A stretch of 44,626 nucleotides of DNA from an uncultured Clostridia bacterium (GTDB lineage: Bacteria; Bacillota; Clostridia; TANB77; CAG-508): NCBI GenBank assembly GCA_947581895.1, contig CANPWE010000010.1, positions 1 through 44,626 of the forward strand, given 5' to 3'. A program made the translations under genes and the position numbers. Below are positions 1-10,309 of the stretch, in pieces. The notes beneath the pieces are model-generated. The model did not search any database. It was not told where the DNA came from and worked only from the letters and a program-made list of their open reading frames with translations. Each line of letters starts with the position of its first letter. The first letter of the stretch is position 1.

Positions 1-95
1 CGCCAAACTGCGCGCTTTGTACTCCATTGTTAATATATTTATCCCTTTTACATAACTATTGAATTTGACTACTCTACGAAATTTTGTTATGTGAG
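1..95. repeat. Right half of a palindromic repeat element, truncated by the window start
   Basis: cgccaaactgcgc...ttaatatattt...ttacataactattgaatttgactactctac closely matches 7682-7760. Confidence 0.8.
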
Positions 96-163
96 TTTTT
101 TTTTAAATATTAGAAAAATGTTTGAATTTGTAGGGAAAATTTGAAAGGGCTTTTTAATTTTAC

Positions 164-195
164 TTGACAAAAACACGGTTCATTGATAATATAAT
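164..195 (+). promoter_or_regulatory. Putative sigma-A-type promoter upstream of the YqeG-like gene
   Basis: TTGACA at 164-169 and TATAAT at 190-195 (or GATAAT at 185-190); spacing is not ideal. Confidence 0.4.
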
Positions 196-218
196 GGTGG
201 TAAACAAGGGGGAAAAAT

Positions 219-725
219 ATGGTAATTTATCCAGATTTTTATTTTGATAATGTAAGAGATGTGAAATTAGAATTTTTGCAAAAAAACAATATTAAAGGAC
301 TTATTTTAGATATTGATAATACATTAATAGATTTTGACAGAAAATTTGAAGATGGAACAGAACAATGGGTAGATGATTTAAAAAAAGCTGGTGTAAAGTT
401 TTGTATTGTTTCCAATACTAATAAAGTTGATAAAGTAAAATATGTGGCTGAAACATTAGATATTCCATATTTTTATTTCTCAAAAAAACCTTTCAAAAAA
501 GGATTTATGAAGGCAAAGGATGAAATGGGGTTAAAAGTAGAGAATATTGCTGCAATAGGAGACCAAATAATGACTGATGTTATAGGTGCTAATAGATGTA
601 AAATGTTTTCAATTTTAGTAAAACCAATAGCAGAAAAGGATATTTTTATTACTAGAATTAAAAGACCAATAGAGAATATAATTATTAAAAGGTATTTGAA
701 AAAAAAGGAGAAAGAGAAGGTATAA
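219..725 (+). CDS. yqeG: YqeG-family HAD IIIA-type phosphatase
   Basis: ORF with HAD motif I (LILDIDNTLIDF), SNT motif and GDQIMTDVIGANR. Confidence 0.85.
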   Translation: MVIYPDFYFDNVRDVKLEFLQKNNIKGLILDIDNTLIDFDRKFEDGTEQWVDDLKKAGVKFCIVSNTNKVDKVKYVAETLDIPYFYFSKKPFKKGFMKAKDEMGLKVENIAAIGDQIMTDVIGANRCKMFSILVKPIAEKDIFITRIKRPIENIIIKRYLKKKEKEKV

Positions 726-726
726 A

Positions 727-1476
727 ATGTTTATTGATGATATACATATTTTCTGGTTTGTTGGAATAGGAATATTAGGCTTAATAGTTGGAAGATTCAT
801 AGGACTAATGAATATAAATTTGCCAGAGCATAAGGAAATTTTTGATGTTCAGGTAATTAAATCATATATTAAAAATACAAATGCAAATTATACATTAATG
901 GTTGTAACAAGTGTATTATATATTGCATTATTACGTGTTATAGGAATGGAAGATATAATAGAATTATTACAATTTTTAATACTTACTCCTATGTTAATTT
1001 CAGCATTTTGTATTGATTATAAATTACAAATAATCCCAAATAGATTAACATTAACTATGTTAGAAACTGGAATAGCATTTAGCTTTTTTAGAGGCATAAA
1101 TAATTTAAATATTGCAGTAGAAATGTGGCTTGGAATGATTATTGGTGCAGGAATATTTTTAATATTAACTTTTTTAGGAAATTTAATATTTAGAAAGAAA
1201 ACAATGGGATTTGGCGATGTTAAACTTATGGGAACTTTAGGTTTATTTTTTGGGTGGAGAAATATAATAGCAATCTCAATATTAGCATTTTTTATAGCTG
1301 CAATTTTCAGTATAATATTAATAATAAAAAGCAAAATAAAAAAACAAGAAATAAGTGAATTTATCCCATTTGGACCATTTATAGTATTAGCAGCATTTAT
1401 AATAATGTTTATACCATTAAATATATGGATAAGATTAGTATTTTTTATTTTTACATTTGGTAAATATAGTTTTTAG
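727..1476 (+). CDS. Prepilin peptidase / A24-family aspartic peptidase
   Basis: Multi-TM protein with FCIDYKLQIIPNRLT and GFGDVKLMGTLGLFFGW (A24 Asp motifs). Confidence 0.85.
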   Translation: MFIDDIHIFWFVGIGILGLIVGRFIGLMNINLPEHKEIFDVQVIKSYIKNTNANYTLMVVTSVLYIALLRVIGMEDIIELLQFLILTPMLISAFCIDYKLQIIPNRLTLTMLETGIAFSFFRGINNLNIAVEMWLGMIIGAGIFLILTFLGNLIFRKKTMGFGDVKLMGTLGLFFGWRNIIAISILAFFIAAIFSIILIIKSKIKKQEISEFIPFGPFIVLAAFIIMFIPLNIWIRLVFFIFTFGKYSF

Positions 1477-1593
1477 TTAATGTTTTACATAAGAATATAA
1501 TATTTGTAATATAAAAACAGATTATTACAATATGTTAGTACATATAAGTTTAAGAAAATTAATACTATGTTAGAAAGATAAAAGGGTGATAAT

Positions 1594-2661
1594 ATGAATG
1601 AAAAAATAGAAGCTTTAAGAGAAAAATTAAAAAGTTTGAATATGCAAGGAATGATAATTACCAATCCTGTAAACATAAGATATTTAACAAATATAAATGC
1701 AGAAGGAGTATTATTATTAACCAGACGTGAAAATGTTTATATTACAGATGGAAGATATATGGAAACTGTTAGAAAAACTCTTACAATTGATGATGAAATA
1801 ATAGTTTATGATTTTAGAGAATTAAGTAAAGAAGATTATGAGAATTTCTTTATATTTTGCGAAAATGTTGGTTTTGAAGAAGCAAATTTAACTTATGCAA
1901 AATATAAAGAATATATGCATAAATATAAAATAAATAATTTTGAAGAAACTGAAGGCTTATTAGAAAAAATGCGAATTGTAAAAAAAGAAGATGAAATTGA
2001 ATGTATAAAACAAGCATGTGCTATTACAGATAAATGTTTTGAACATTTAAAAGATTTTATAAAAGTTGGTATGACTGAAAAAGAAATTGCTTTCGAGATT
2101 GAAAAATTTTTCTTAGCTAATGGAGCAGATGGTTTAGCATTTGATACAATAGTTGCATCAGGAATAAATTCTTCTATGCCACATGCTATACCAACTGATA
2201 AAAAAATAGAAAATGGAGATCCAATTACAATAGATATGGGATGTAGATATAATGGTTATTGTTCAGATATGACAAGAACAGTATTTGTAGGGCATGTGCC
2301 ACATTATATGAGACCTGTATATGATTTAGTTTTAAAAAATCAATTAAGAGTTTTGGAGGAATTAAAAGAAGGTAATAATATAAAATTAATTTCAAAAAGT
2401 GTTGATAGTGATTTTAAATTAAATGGTGCTAATATGATTCACAGTCTTGGACATGGAGTTGGATTAGATATTCATGAATATCCTTTTATGAATTCTAAAT
2501 CTGATTTCATTTTAAAAGAAAATATGGTTATTACTGATGAACCAGGAATTTATATTACTGGAAGATATGGTGTTAGAATTGAAGATACAGTATTAGTAAA
2601 TAAATATGAATCTAAAAGTTTAACTATGTCTGATAAAGAATATGTAGTAGTTGGTGTTTAA
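1594..2661 (+). CDS. M24-family Xaa-Pro peptidase
   Basis: Metal-binding motifs DMGCRYNGYCSDMTRT, HSLGHGVGLDIHE, ITDEPGIY, GVRIEDT. Confidence 0.9.
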   Translation: MNEKIEALREKLKSLNMQGMIITNPVNIRYLTNINAEGVLLLTRRENVYITDGRYMETVRKTLTIDDEIIVYDFRELSKEDYENFFIFCENVGFEEANLTYAKYKEYMHKYKINNFEETEGLLEKMRIVKKEDEIECIKQACAITDKCFEHLKDFIKVGMTEKEIAFEIEKFFLANGADGLAFDTIVASGINSSMPHAIPTDKKIENGDPITIDMGCRYNGYCSDMTRTVFVGHVPHYMRPVYDLVLKNQLRVLEELKEGNNIKLISKSVDSDFKLNGANMIHSLGHGVGLDIHEYPFMNSKSDFILKENMVITDEPGIYITGRYGVRIEDTVLVNKYESKSLTMSDKEYVVVGV

Positions 2662-2761
2662 TATGTGAAATATTGAATTTATATATATATTTTGAGGATA
2701 TGTATAAAAAATGAAAAATATGAAAATACTATATGAAAAAGTAAAATAAGGAGTATTACTT

Positions 2762-5017
2762 ATGAAAAAAAAACTTTTTTATATAGTATTTTTTGTGGTA
2801 ATTTTTCTTATAATTAGTTGTAATCAGCAATCACAAGCTTCCACAAAATTAAGTGGTATAGAAAGTTTTCCAGATAGCTATAAACCATATTTGTATGAGT
2901 TAAAAAGAAAACATCCTAATTGGGAATTTACAGCATTATATACAGGAATTGATTGGAATACAGCTATTTCTAATGAATATGCTAATGATAAAAATTTGGT
3001 CCCAATATCATATTCTGATAATTGGAAATGTTTAATTCCAGGTAAATACAATATTGAAATAGATTCTGGTTGGGTAAATGCCTCAAAACAGGCAATTGAA
3101 TATACAATGGATCCAAGGAATTTTTTAAATGAAGTTAGAATATTTCAATTTGAAAAATTAACTTATGATGAAAATGTAAATTCTGAAAGTGGTGTAAATA
3201 AAATTTTGTATGGAACAGAGTTTTATAATAAGATGGTATCATATAGACAATCAAATGGAAATGTAATAAATACTAATGACACATATGCTCATTTAATTAT
3301 GAATGCTGGAGTTTATAGTGGGGTTAGTCCATATCATTTGGCAGCAAGAATTAAACAAGAGGTAGGACCTTTTTTAAGTCATAGTTCAATTAGTGGAAAA
3401 GTGCAGGGATATGAAGGACTTTATAACTTTTATAATATAGGAGCAACAAGTTCTGCAGAAGAATTAGGAGCTATAAAAAATGGGTTGAAATATGCACGAA
3501 ATGGAAATGGTGGTATTTCTAATGAAGAAATGCAAAATCAACTTATTCCGTGGAATACGCCTGAAAGAGCTATAAAAGGTGGAGCAGTTTTTATAGGTAA
3601 AAGTTATATTTTAGTAGGTCAAAATTGCTTGTATTTACAAAAATTTGATGTAAATAATGATAGGTTATCATCATCACCATCTAGTAGTTTATTTTGGCAC
3701 CAATATATGACAAATTGTTTGGCACCATATAGTGAATCAAAGTCTATTTATAATGGATATAATTCATCAAATATGTTAAATTCATCAATTGGATTTGTTA
3801 TTCCAATTTATGAAAATATGCCAAGTCAACCTGTAAATAGTCCCAATATTGGTGTAAATGATTTTGTATCTGATAATACAAAAGTATATGCAAATGTTTC
3901 AGGAAATTTAAATGTTAGAACTGGTCCAGGTACATCATATGAAGTTCTAATATCAATTCCAGCAAAACAAACTTTTACAAGGATTGGGAGAGGTATTCAA
4001 AATGGAGAGAGATGGGATAAGGTTTTATTAGATAATGGAATGATTGGATATGTTTTTCAGTCATATGTTTCTGAATATACTGCACCAAAGATATCTTCAA
4101 TAAAGTTAAGTGTTAATAACAATATTTTAAATGTTGGAGATAAAAAGCAAATTAATATTAAAGTAGAACCATCAGATGCTATAGATCAAATAGTATGGAC
4201 TTCTAGTAATATATCAATTGCAAATGTTCAAAATGGAGAAGTTACTGCTATTTCAAGTGGAAATGTAACTATTACTGCTGCAACTGCAGATGGAAGTGTT
4301 TTTGATAGTTTAGATTTTGTTATAAGAGTTCCAGCCCAAAGTATAAATTTAGATGTAAATAATCTTCAACTTATTAAAGGTAAAACAATGCAGATAAATG
4401 CATATGTTTCACCACCTGATTCTACAAATAAGGATATAGTATGGAGTTCTGAAAATTCAAAAATTGCTACAGTTAATCAAAATGGTGAAATTTCTGCTAT
4501 ATCAGAAGGAGAAACAGTTATAAATGTAAAATTGAAAGATGAAAATATTATGGCAAAATGTAATGTAAAGGTAATAGAGATTGATAATAGTTATGATTTT
4601 AATGTAGATAAAAGTATTGTTTTAAATGGTGATGAAATTTCTAGTGTTACATCTAGTAATGTAGGTGATTTTAAGAAATTAGTTGATACAAATCTTAATA
4701 TGGAATTTTATGATTCAAAAGGAAATTTATTAGATGATGATTCATTGATTGGAACAGGATATAGATTATGTCTTAGAAATGATGATGGAGATGAAGTATA
4801 TAATTATTATTTTATTATATATGGTGATGTAAATGGAGATGGTTTAATAAATTCACTAGATGTATTAGTTTTACAAAAATATATTTTGGAAATGAAAAAT
4901 TTGGATGAATTATATTTAAAGGCAGGTAATATTTCTAAAAATGGTCAGTTGCCATCTTCTTTAGATGTGCTTAAAATTCAAAAGCATATTCTAGAAATTA
5001 AGAATATTGAGCAATAG
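2762..5017 (+). CDS. Secreted glucosaminidase-like cell-wall hydrolase with SH3b, two Big2-like domains and a C-terminal dockerin
   Basis: Signal/lipobox-like N-terminus; glucosaminidase-type region (HLAARIKQEVGP...YNFYNIGA); SH3b (LNVRTGPGTSYEVL); repeated Ig-like domains; dockerin (DVNGDGLINSLDVLVLQKYIL...SSLDVLKIQKHIL). Confidence 0.85.
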   Translation: MKKKLFYIVFFVVIFLIISCNQQSQASTKLSGIESFPDSYKPYLYELKRKHPNWEFTALYTGIDWNTAISNEYANDKNLVPISYSDNWKCLIPGKYNIEIDSGWVNASKQAIEYTMDPRNFLNEVRIFQFEKLTYDENVNSESGVNKILYGTEFYNKMVSYRQSNGNVINTNDTYAHLIMNAGVYSGVSPYHLAARIKQEVGPFLSHSSISGKVQGYEGLYNFYNIGATSSAEELGAIKNGLKYARNGNGGISNEEMQNQLIPWNTPERAIKGGAVFIGKSYILVGQNCLYLQKFDVNNDRLSSSPSSSLFWHQYMTNCLAPYSESKSIYNGYNSSNMLNSSIGFVIPIYENMPSQPVNSPNIGVNDFVSDNTKVYANVSGNLNVRTGPGTSYEVLISIPAKQTFTRIGRGIQNGERWDKVLLDNGMIGYVFQSYVSEYTAPKISSIKLSVNNNILNVGDKKQINIKVEPSDAIDQIVWTSSNISIANVQNGEVTAISSGNVTITAATADGSVFDSLDFVIRVPAQSINLDVNNLQLIKGKTMQINAYVSPPDSTNKDIVWSSENSKIATVNQNGEISAISEGETVINVKLKDENIMAKCNVKVIEIDNSYDFNVDKSIVLNGDEISSVTSSNVGDFKKLVDTNLNMEFYDSKGNLLDDDSLIGTGYRLCLRNDDGDEVYNYYFIIYGDVNGDGLINSLDVLVLQKYILEMKNLDELYLKAGNISKNGQLPSSLDVLKIQKHILEIKNIEQ

Positions 5018-5045
5018 GAAAAATTCCTAGAAAGGATGGATTTAT

Positions 5046-6473
5046 ATGAAAAAAATAATTGGAAGTGTATTTTTTCTTATGATGTATTTTGTTATATTCT
5101 CACATGTTGAAGCAGCTGGAAGTGTTAGTTTATCAGCAAGTAAAAATACTGTTAATGTTGGTGATACTTTTACTGTTAGTGTTAATTTAAGTGGTACTTC
5201 AGTTGCTACATTAACTACTAGATTAACAGTAGATGATCAAAAAGTTCAATATGTTTCTGGACCAAGTAATAGTAATTATTCAAATGGTAGAGTAATATAT
5301 ACTTGGACAGACCCTAATGGAGGTGCATCTCCTATAACAGGTGGAAATATAGCTACTTTTACATTTACAGCTAAAAGTGCAGGTAGTGCAAGTTTTGGAA
5401 TTTCTGGTGATTTTTTTACTCCTGAGGAAACACCTGCAAATCCTGTTTTTTCTGGAGTAACAGTAACTGTTAATAATGTTGAGACAGGTAATAATGGTGG
5501 AGGACAAACAGAAAATCAAACCGGAGGACAAACTGGGGGACAAAATGGAGAACAAACTGTGGGACAAACAGGAAGTCAAACAGAAGGACAAATAGGAGAG
5601 CAAAACCAAGGAACAACAGGAGGAGAAACATCAAATCAAACAGAAGGTCAAACAAATAATCAAGATATAAATTCATTAATAAACACAACTGGAAATACAG
5701 AAAATAATGGAAATAATATGATAGATAATCAACCGAATTCTCAAAATGGTAATAATAATTTGAGGATATTACAATTAAATATTGAAGGAATTAGTCCAAA
5801 GTTTAGTAGTAGAAATACACAATATTATATCATAATTCCAGAAGATATAAATGATATTGATGTAATTGCTGAACCAGAGGATCCTAGAGCTAGTGTACAA
5901 ATTATTGGAAATACTGGTATTCCATTAGGTTCAAGCAGGATTAGTATTGTTGTAACTGCAGAAAATGGAAGTAAAAAGGAATATTTTATTAATGTTAGTA
6001 AAACTGGAAATATAGAACTTGCAAATGCTAATTTGGAAAATTTAGCAATTGAAGATGTAATTTTGAATCCAGAGTTTAATCCAGATGTAACAGATTATAG
6101 TGCTGAGATTTTTGGGGAAATAGATACACTTAATATTTTGGCAGTTCCACAAAAAGAAAATGCACAAGTTTCAATTGAAGGAAATGAAAATTTACAATAT
6201 GGGGAGAATTTAATTAAAATTGTAGTTACTGCTGAAGATGGAATTAGTAATAAGGTTTATAATGTGACAGTTGTAAAAAATGAGGAAAATATTGAAGAAA
6301 CAAATGCTGAAAATATAGAGGAAAATTCAGAAAATGTTTATGATACAGTTGATAATGCTATAAAGGAAAATGCGAGTAAAGAAAGTCTTTTCATTATAAT
6401 ACTTGTTATAGCAGTAGCTGCACTTTTAATAATTTGGGTAGTTTGGAGGAGAAAAAAGAAAGAAGGAAAATAA
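5046..6473 (+). CDS. Cell-surface protein: signal peptide, cohesin-like domain, Gln/Gly/Thr-rich linker, two cadherin-like beta-sandwich domains, C-terminal TM anchor
   Basis: SVSLSASKNTVNVGDTFTVSVNLSG...GNIATFTFTAKSAG cohesin-like; NANLENLAIEDVILNPEFNPDVTDYSAEI beta-sandwich repeat; LFIIILVIAVAALLIIWVVWRRKKK anchor. Confidence 0.8.
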   Translation: MKKIIGSVFFLMMYFVIFSHVEAAGSVSLSASKNTVNVGDTFTVSVNLSGTSVATLTTRLTVDDQKVQYVSGPSNSNYSNGRVIYTWTDPNGGASPITGGNIATFTFTAKSAGSASFGISGDFFTPEETPANPVFSGVTVTVNNVETGNNGGGQTENQTGGQTGGQNGEQTVGQTGSQTEGQIGEQNQGTTGGETSNQTEGQTNNQDINSLINTTGNTENNGNNMIDNQPNSQNGNNNLRILQLNIEGISPKFSSRNTQYYIIIPEDINDIDVIAEPEDPRASVQIIGNTGIPLGSSRISIVVTAENGSKKEYFINVSKTGNIELANANLENLAIEDVILNPEFNPDVTDYSAEIFGEIDTLNILAVPQKENAQVSIEGNENLQYGENLIKIVVTAEDGISNKVYNVTVVKNEENIEETNAENIEENSENVYDTVDNAIKENASKESLFIIILVIAVAALLIIWVVWRRKKKEGK

Positions 6474-6493
6474 TATTATTAATAATATTTAAA

Positions 6494-6555
6494 GACGTGT
6501 ATTTAATTTTTTAGAATCAAGAATTCTTATAAAAATGAAAAACACGTCCCTTTTT
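6494..6555. terminator. Terminator-like hairpin between convergent genes
   Basis: gacgtgt (6494-6500) pairs with acacgtc (6542-6548), followed by a T-run. Confidence 0.5.
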
Positions 6556-6579
6556 TTGTATGGTATTTCAAAATTACAG

Positions 6580-7482
6580 TTATTGAACTTTGTTAATAAA
6601 AGAATTTATAGAATCACCTTTAGACATTCTAATTCTTGGAAGTTCATAAGGGTCATCTCCAGGATAAACTCTTCCACCCTGTGTAGTAAAAGCCAAAGTA
6701 AAATTGCAATCCTTTAAAATTTGTTTACATGTATCATTAAAATGACCAAATGGGTAGCAGAAAACTTTACAATTTTCACCAATTATAGAGCGACAATTTT
6801 CTAAATCTGTACATGCATCTTCATAAGACATGGTTAAAAATGCACCTTTACCATCTGAACCAGGGATATGCATGTTGTAGGAATGTGATTGAAAATCTAC
6901 TGAATCAGAATTATATTTAGATAATTGACCTTCATACCAAGATGTGATTAAAAATGAAGTTGCTTTAATGTTATATTTTTCTAATATAGGTACTGCTAAT
7001 CTGAAAAATGATTCATCACCATCATCAACAGTGATAATAACGCTTTTTAGAGGTAGACCATTTGTACCTGAAATATAGCCTAAAACTTCATCCCATGTTG
7101 GAATATAATAGTTATTTTCTGATAGGTATTTGATTTGTTCTTCAAAATCGTGAATTTCCATGTAATTATTATCAGTACCAGTTTCACCTGCTTGTTTGTC
7201 GTAGAAAAAATGATACATTAGAACAGGTAAGCCACGTTCTTGTGAAAGTTGTATTTCTTCATCAGATAAGGTTTCTGTAATAGAAGGTGGAGATTCCTCA
7301 ATTGGTTCAGTATTGGTTTCTGATGTTGTGGGATTATTATTTGGGGGTTCATTATTATTTTCAGTTGGATTGTCTGTGTTTTTTCTATTATATAGAAATA
7401 TTGTAGTTATAATAATTAAAAAAATTATAAAAATTATATACTTATAGTTATGTTTTCTTTTAGAATATTTCAAAAAAATCAA
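6580..7482 (-). CDS. Membrane-anchored polysaccharide deacetylase (NodB homology)
   Basis: VLMYHFFYD, VIITVDDGDESFF, HSYNMH and FCYPFGHFND motifs; N-terminal TM. Confidence 0.9.
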   Translation of the reverse strand: MIFLKYSKRKHNYKYIIFIIFLIIITTIFLYNRKNTDNPTENNNEPPNNNPTTSETNTEPIEESPPSITETLSDEEIQLSQERGLPVLMYHFFYDKQAGETGTDNNYMEIHDFEEQIKYLSENNYYIPTWDEVLGYISGTNGLPLKSVIITVDDGDESFFRLAVPILEKYNIKATSFLITSWYEGQLSKYNSDSVDFQSHSYNMHIPGSDGKGAFLTMSYEDACTDLENCRSIIGENCKVFCYPFGHFNDTCKQILKDCNFTLAFTTQGGRVYPGDDPYELPRIRMSKGDSINSFINKVQ

Positions 7483-7589
7483 CTCCTTTTTTGTTTTATA
7501 ATATGATAAGATATAAATGTAAATTTTGCAATAGGTGGTGTGGTAAAAATGTGTTAAATTGTTGTTGGTTAATGCTTTTGCAGTAGGCC

Positions 7590-7747
7590 GTCAAATTCAA
7601 TAGTTATGTAATGTAGGAAAATATATTAATATTCCGTTCGTTTACTGGCGCTTGAGTTTGGAGGAAGACGTTAAGTGGGAGCGCCAAACTGCGCACTCCA
7701 CTGCATATTAATATATTTTCCTACATTACATAACTATTGAATTTGAC
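7590..7747. repeat. Palindromic MITE-like/hairpin element with 43-bp perfect terminal inverted repeats
   Basis: gtcaaattcaatagttatgtaatgtaggaaaatatattaatat at 7590-7632 is the exact reverse complement of 7705-7747; the interior also partly pairs. Confidence 0.9.
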
Positions 7748-7946
7748 TACTCTACAGAAATTTTTATGTGAAAAGTGTTAAATAGTGATTATTAAATTGT
7801 AATTAGTCACAAATAATTTACAAATCATATAATAGACTTTTGCTAGAGATTATGATAAAATTTGTTTTGTTAATTTAAATTTTAATTTTAAAATTGTAAC
7901 AGGCATAGATTTATGAAAAAATTAGATAAAAGGAGCAAAATAATAG

Positions 7947-10176
7947 GTGGAACTTAAAGGAGAAATAAGAGAAATTATTTTTCAAAATGAAATAAATAGT
8001 TATACAATTGCAGTTATAAAAACAGAAATTGAGGAACTTACTGTTGTGGGGTATCTTCCTTTTATAACAATTGGTGATTCATTAAAATTAGAGGGAAAAT
8101 ATGTAACACATCCTGAATATGGAAGACAATTTAAAATAGAAACTTTTGAAAAAATTATGCCAGAAACTTTAGATAGTTTAGAGAGATATTTAGCTAATGG
8201 TACTATAAAAGGGGTAGGGCCTACAATAGCTAAAAGAATTGTAGATTATTTTGGGCAGGAAACAATGTATGTTTTAAAATTTGAGCCTGAGAAATTAGCT
8301 GATGTAAAAGGAATAACAACAAGTAGGGCAACAGAGATTGCAACACAGTTTAATGAAAATTGGGAATTATGGCAAATTGTGGGGTTTCTAGAAAAATTTG
8401 GTATTGGGGTTCAGAATGCAAAAAATGTATATAAGGCATTGGGAATTAATGCAATTGAGGAAATAGAAGCTAATCCATATATTTTAATTGATGTTGCAAA
8501 TAATGTAGATTTCAAATTAATAGATAAAATGGCATTAGAGATGGGAGTTGCTTTAAATAATGAAAAAAGAATTAGAAGTGGAATTAAATATGCATTAATT
8601 AGAGCAACATATAATGGTCATTGTGCTGTTTTGAAAGAAAACTTATATCAGTTTGTTAAAGATTTATTAAATGTAGAGTTTGATGATATAGAAAATGCAA
8701 TAATAAATATGAGAGCTAAAAAAGAGGTATATTTGGAAGAACGTGATGAAAAAATATGGGTGTATTTATATTATTATTATGAAGTAGAGGAAAATATTGC
8801 TGGTAAATTATTAACTTTAGATAAAGCAAAAAATATAAAAAGAATTTCTAATTTAAGTAAAGAAATAAAAGAAATAGAGAAAAAAACAAATATATTTTTA
8901 TCAGAGAAACAAAAAGAAGCAATTGAAGCTGTTAATAATAATAATGTGTGTATAATTACAGGTGGGCCAGGTACAGGAAAAACAACAATTATAAAAACAA
9001 TAATAGAAATATATAAAAAACACAAGAAAAAAACTGTATTATGTGCACCAACAGGAAGAGCTGCTAAAAGGATGACAGAAACAACAGGAGAGGAAGCCAA
9101 AACTTTACATAGGTTATTAGAGATAGGAAAAATAGAAGAAGAAGGAAATTATGAAAATATAGATTTTGATATAGCACCATTAGATGCAGATGTTGTAATT
9201 ATAGATGAGATGTCTATGGTAGATGTTTTTTTAATGAATTATTTAGTAAAAGCATTATATCAAGGAACAAAACTAATATTAGTAGGAGATGTTGATCAAT
9301 TACCATCAGTGGGTCCAGGAAATGTATTAGAAGATTTAATAAATTCAGAAAAAATAACAACTATTACATTAAATAAAATATTTAGACAAGCTGCCAAAAG
9401 TAAAATAATATTAAACTCTCATAGAATAAATAATGGAGAAATTTTCATAAAAAAAGGCGAAATTGAAGATGAGCTAAATGAAGATTTCTTTTATATAAAA
9501 GAAAATAATCAAGAAAAAATCTTAGAACAGGTGATATCACTTTGTAGTGGTAGATTAAAAAAAATGGGAGATTATGATTTTTTTAAAAACATTCAAGTTA
9601 TCACACCAACTAAAAAAGGATTACTAGGTACAAAGGATTTAAATAAAGCTTTACAAGAAAAATTAAATCCACATGAAGAAACAAAAAATGAAAAAAATGT
9701 ATTAGGTACTATATATAGAGTTGGAGATAAGGTAATGCAAATAAAGAATAATTATGATATATTATGGGAGAAAAATGGTAATGCTTCAGAAAAAGGTACA
9801 GGTGTTTTTAATGGAGAGCTAGGAATAATTGAAAAAATTGATGATATGGAAAAACAAATAAAAGTTAAATTTGATGATAAAATTGTTTGGTATCAATATG
9901 CAGAACTTGATCAATTAGAACATGCATATGCAATTACTGTTCATAAAGCTCAACGGAAGTGAGTTTGATGTTGTAATAATACCAATTTCACCATCTGCAC
10001 CAATGTTATTAACTAGGAATTTATTATATACAGGAATGACAAGAGCTAAAAAAATGCTTATAATAGTTGGTTATGCTAGTGTTATTGAGTTTATGATAGG
10101 TAATATTGACTGTAAAAAAAGAAATACTGGATTAGAATTTAAATTAAGAAATTGGGAAAAAGATAAATTTTTTTAA
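7947..10176 (+). CDS. recD2: RecD2-like ATP-dependent DNA helicase, requiring a +1 frameshift at CGG 9954-9956
   Basis: GTG start; Walker A (GGPGTGKTT), Walker B (VVIIDEMSMVD). Frame 0 ends HKAQ-RK*; the +1 frame continues GSEFDVVIIPISPSAPMLLTRNLLYTGMTRAKK, completing the conserved HKAQGSEFD motif. Confidence 0.9.
9951..9957 (+). other. Candidate +1 recoding site CAA C GGA in recD2
   Basis: CAA CGG AAG TGA in frame 0; skipping C9954 gives CAA GGA AGT GAG (QGSE). Confidence 0.65.
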
Positions 10177-10188
10177 ACTAAAAATGGG

Positions 10189-10230
10189 GGACAGAGATGA
10201 TTTTTTTTAAAACCATCTCTGTCCTTATTA
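10189..10230 (+). terminator. Hairpin terminator downstream of recD2
   Basis: ggacagagatg (10189-10199) / catctctgtcc (10214-10224). Confidence 0.65.
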
Positions 10231-10309
10231 TTATATGAAAAATTAATATTATTAGTATAAATGTAATATTAAAACAATTTATTAGAATAAAAAATCAGGA
10301 GGGCGTGAT

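Noticed and set aside
5280-5688. Antisense ORFs over the cohesin gene stalk
   Set aside because: Low-complexity Leu/Phe/Ser-rich translations antisense to a well-supported CDS.
9922-10176. ORF 9922-10176 as an independent small protein
   Set aside because: Its N-terminus is out-of-frame translation of recD2; the real content (GSEFDVVIIP...) is the RecD2 C-terminus.
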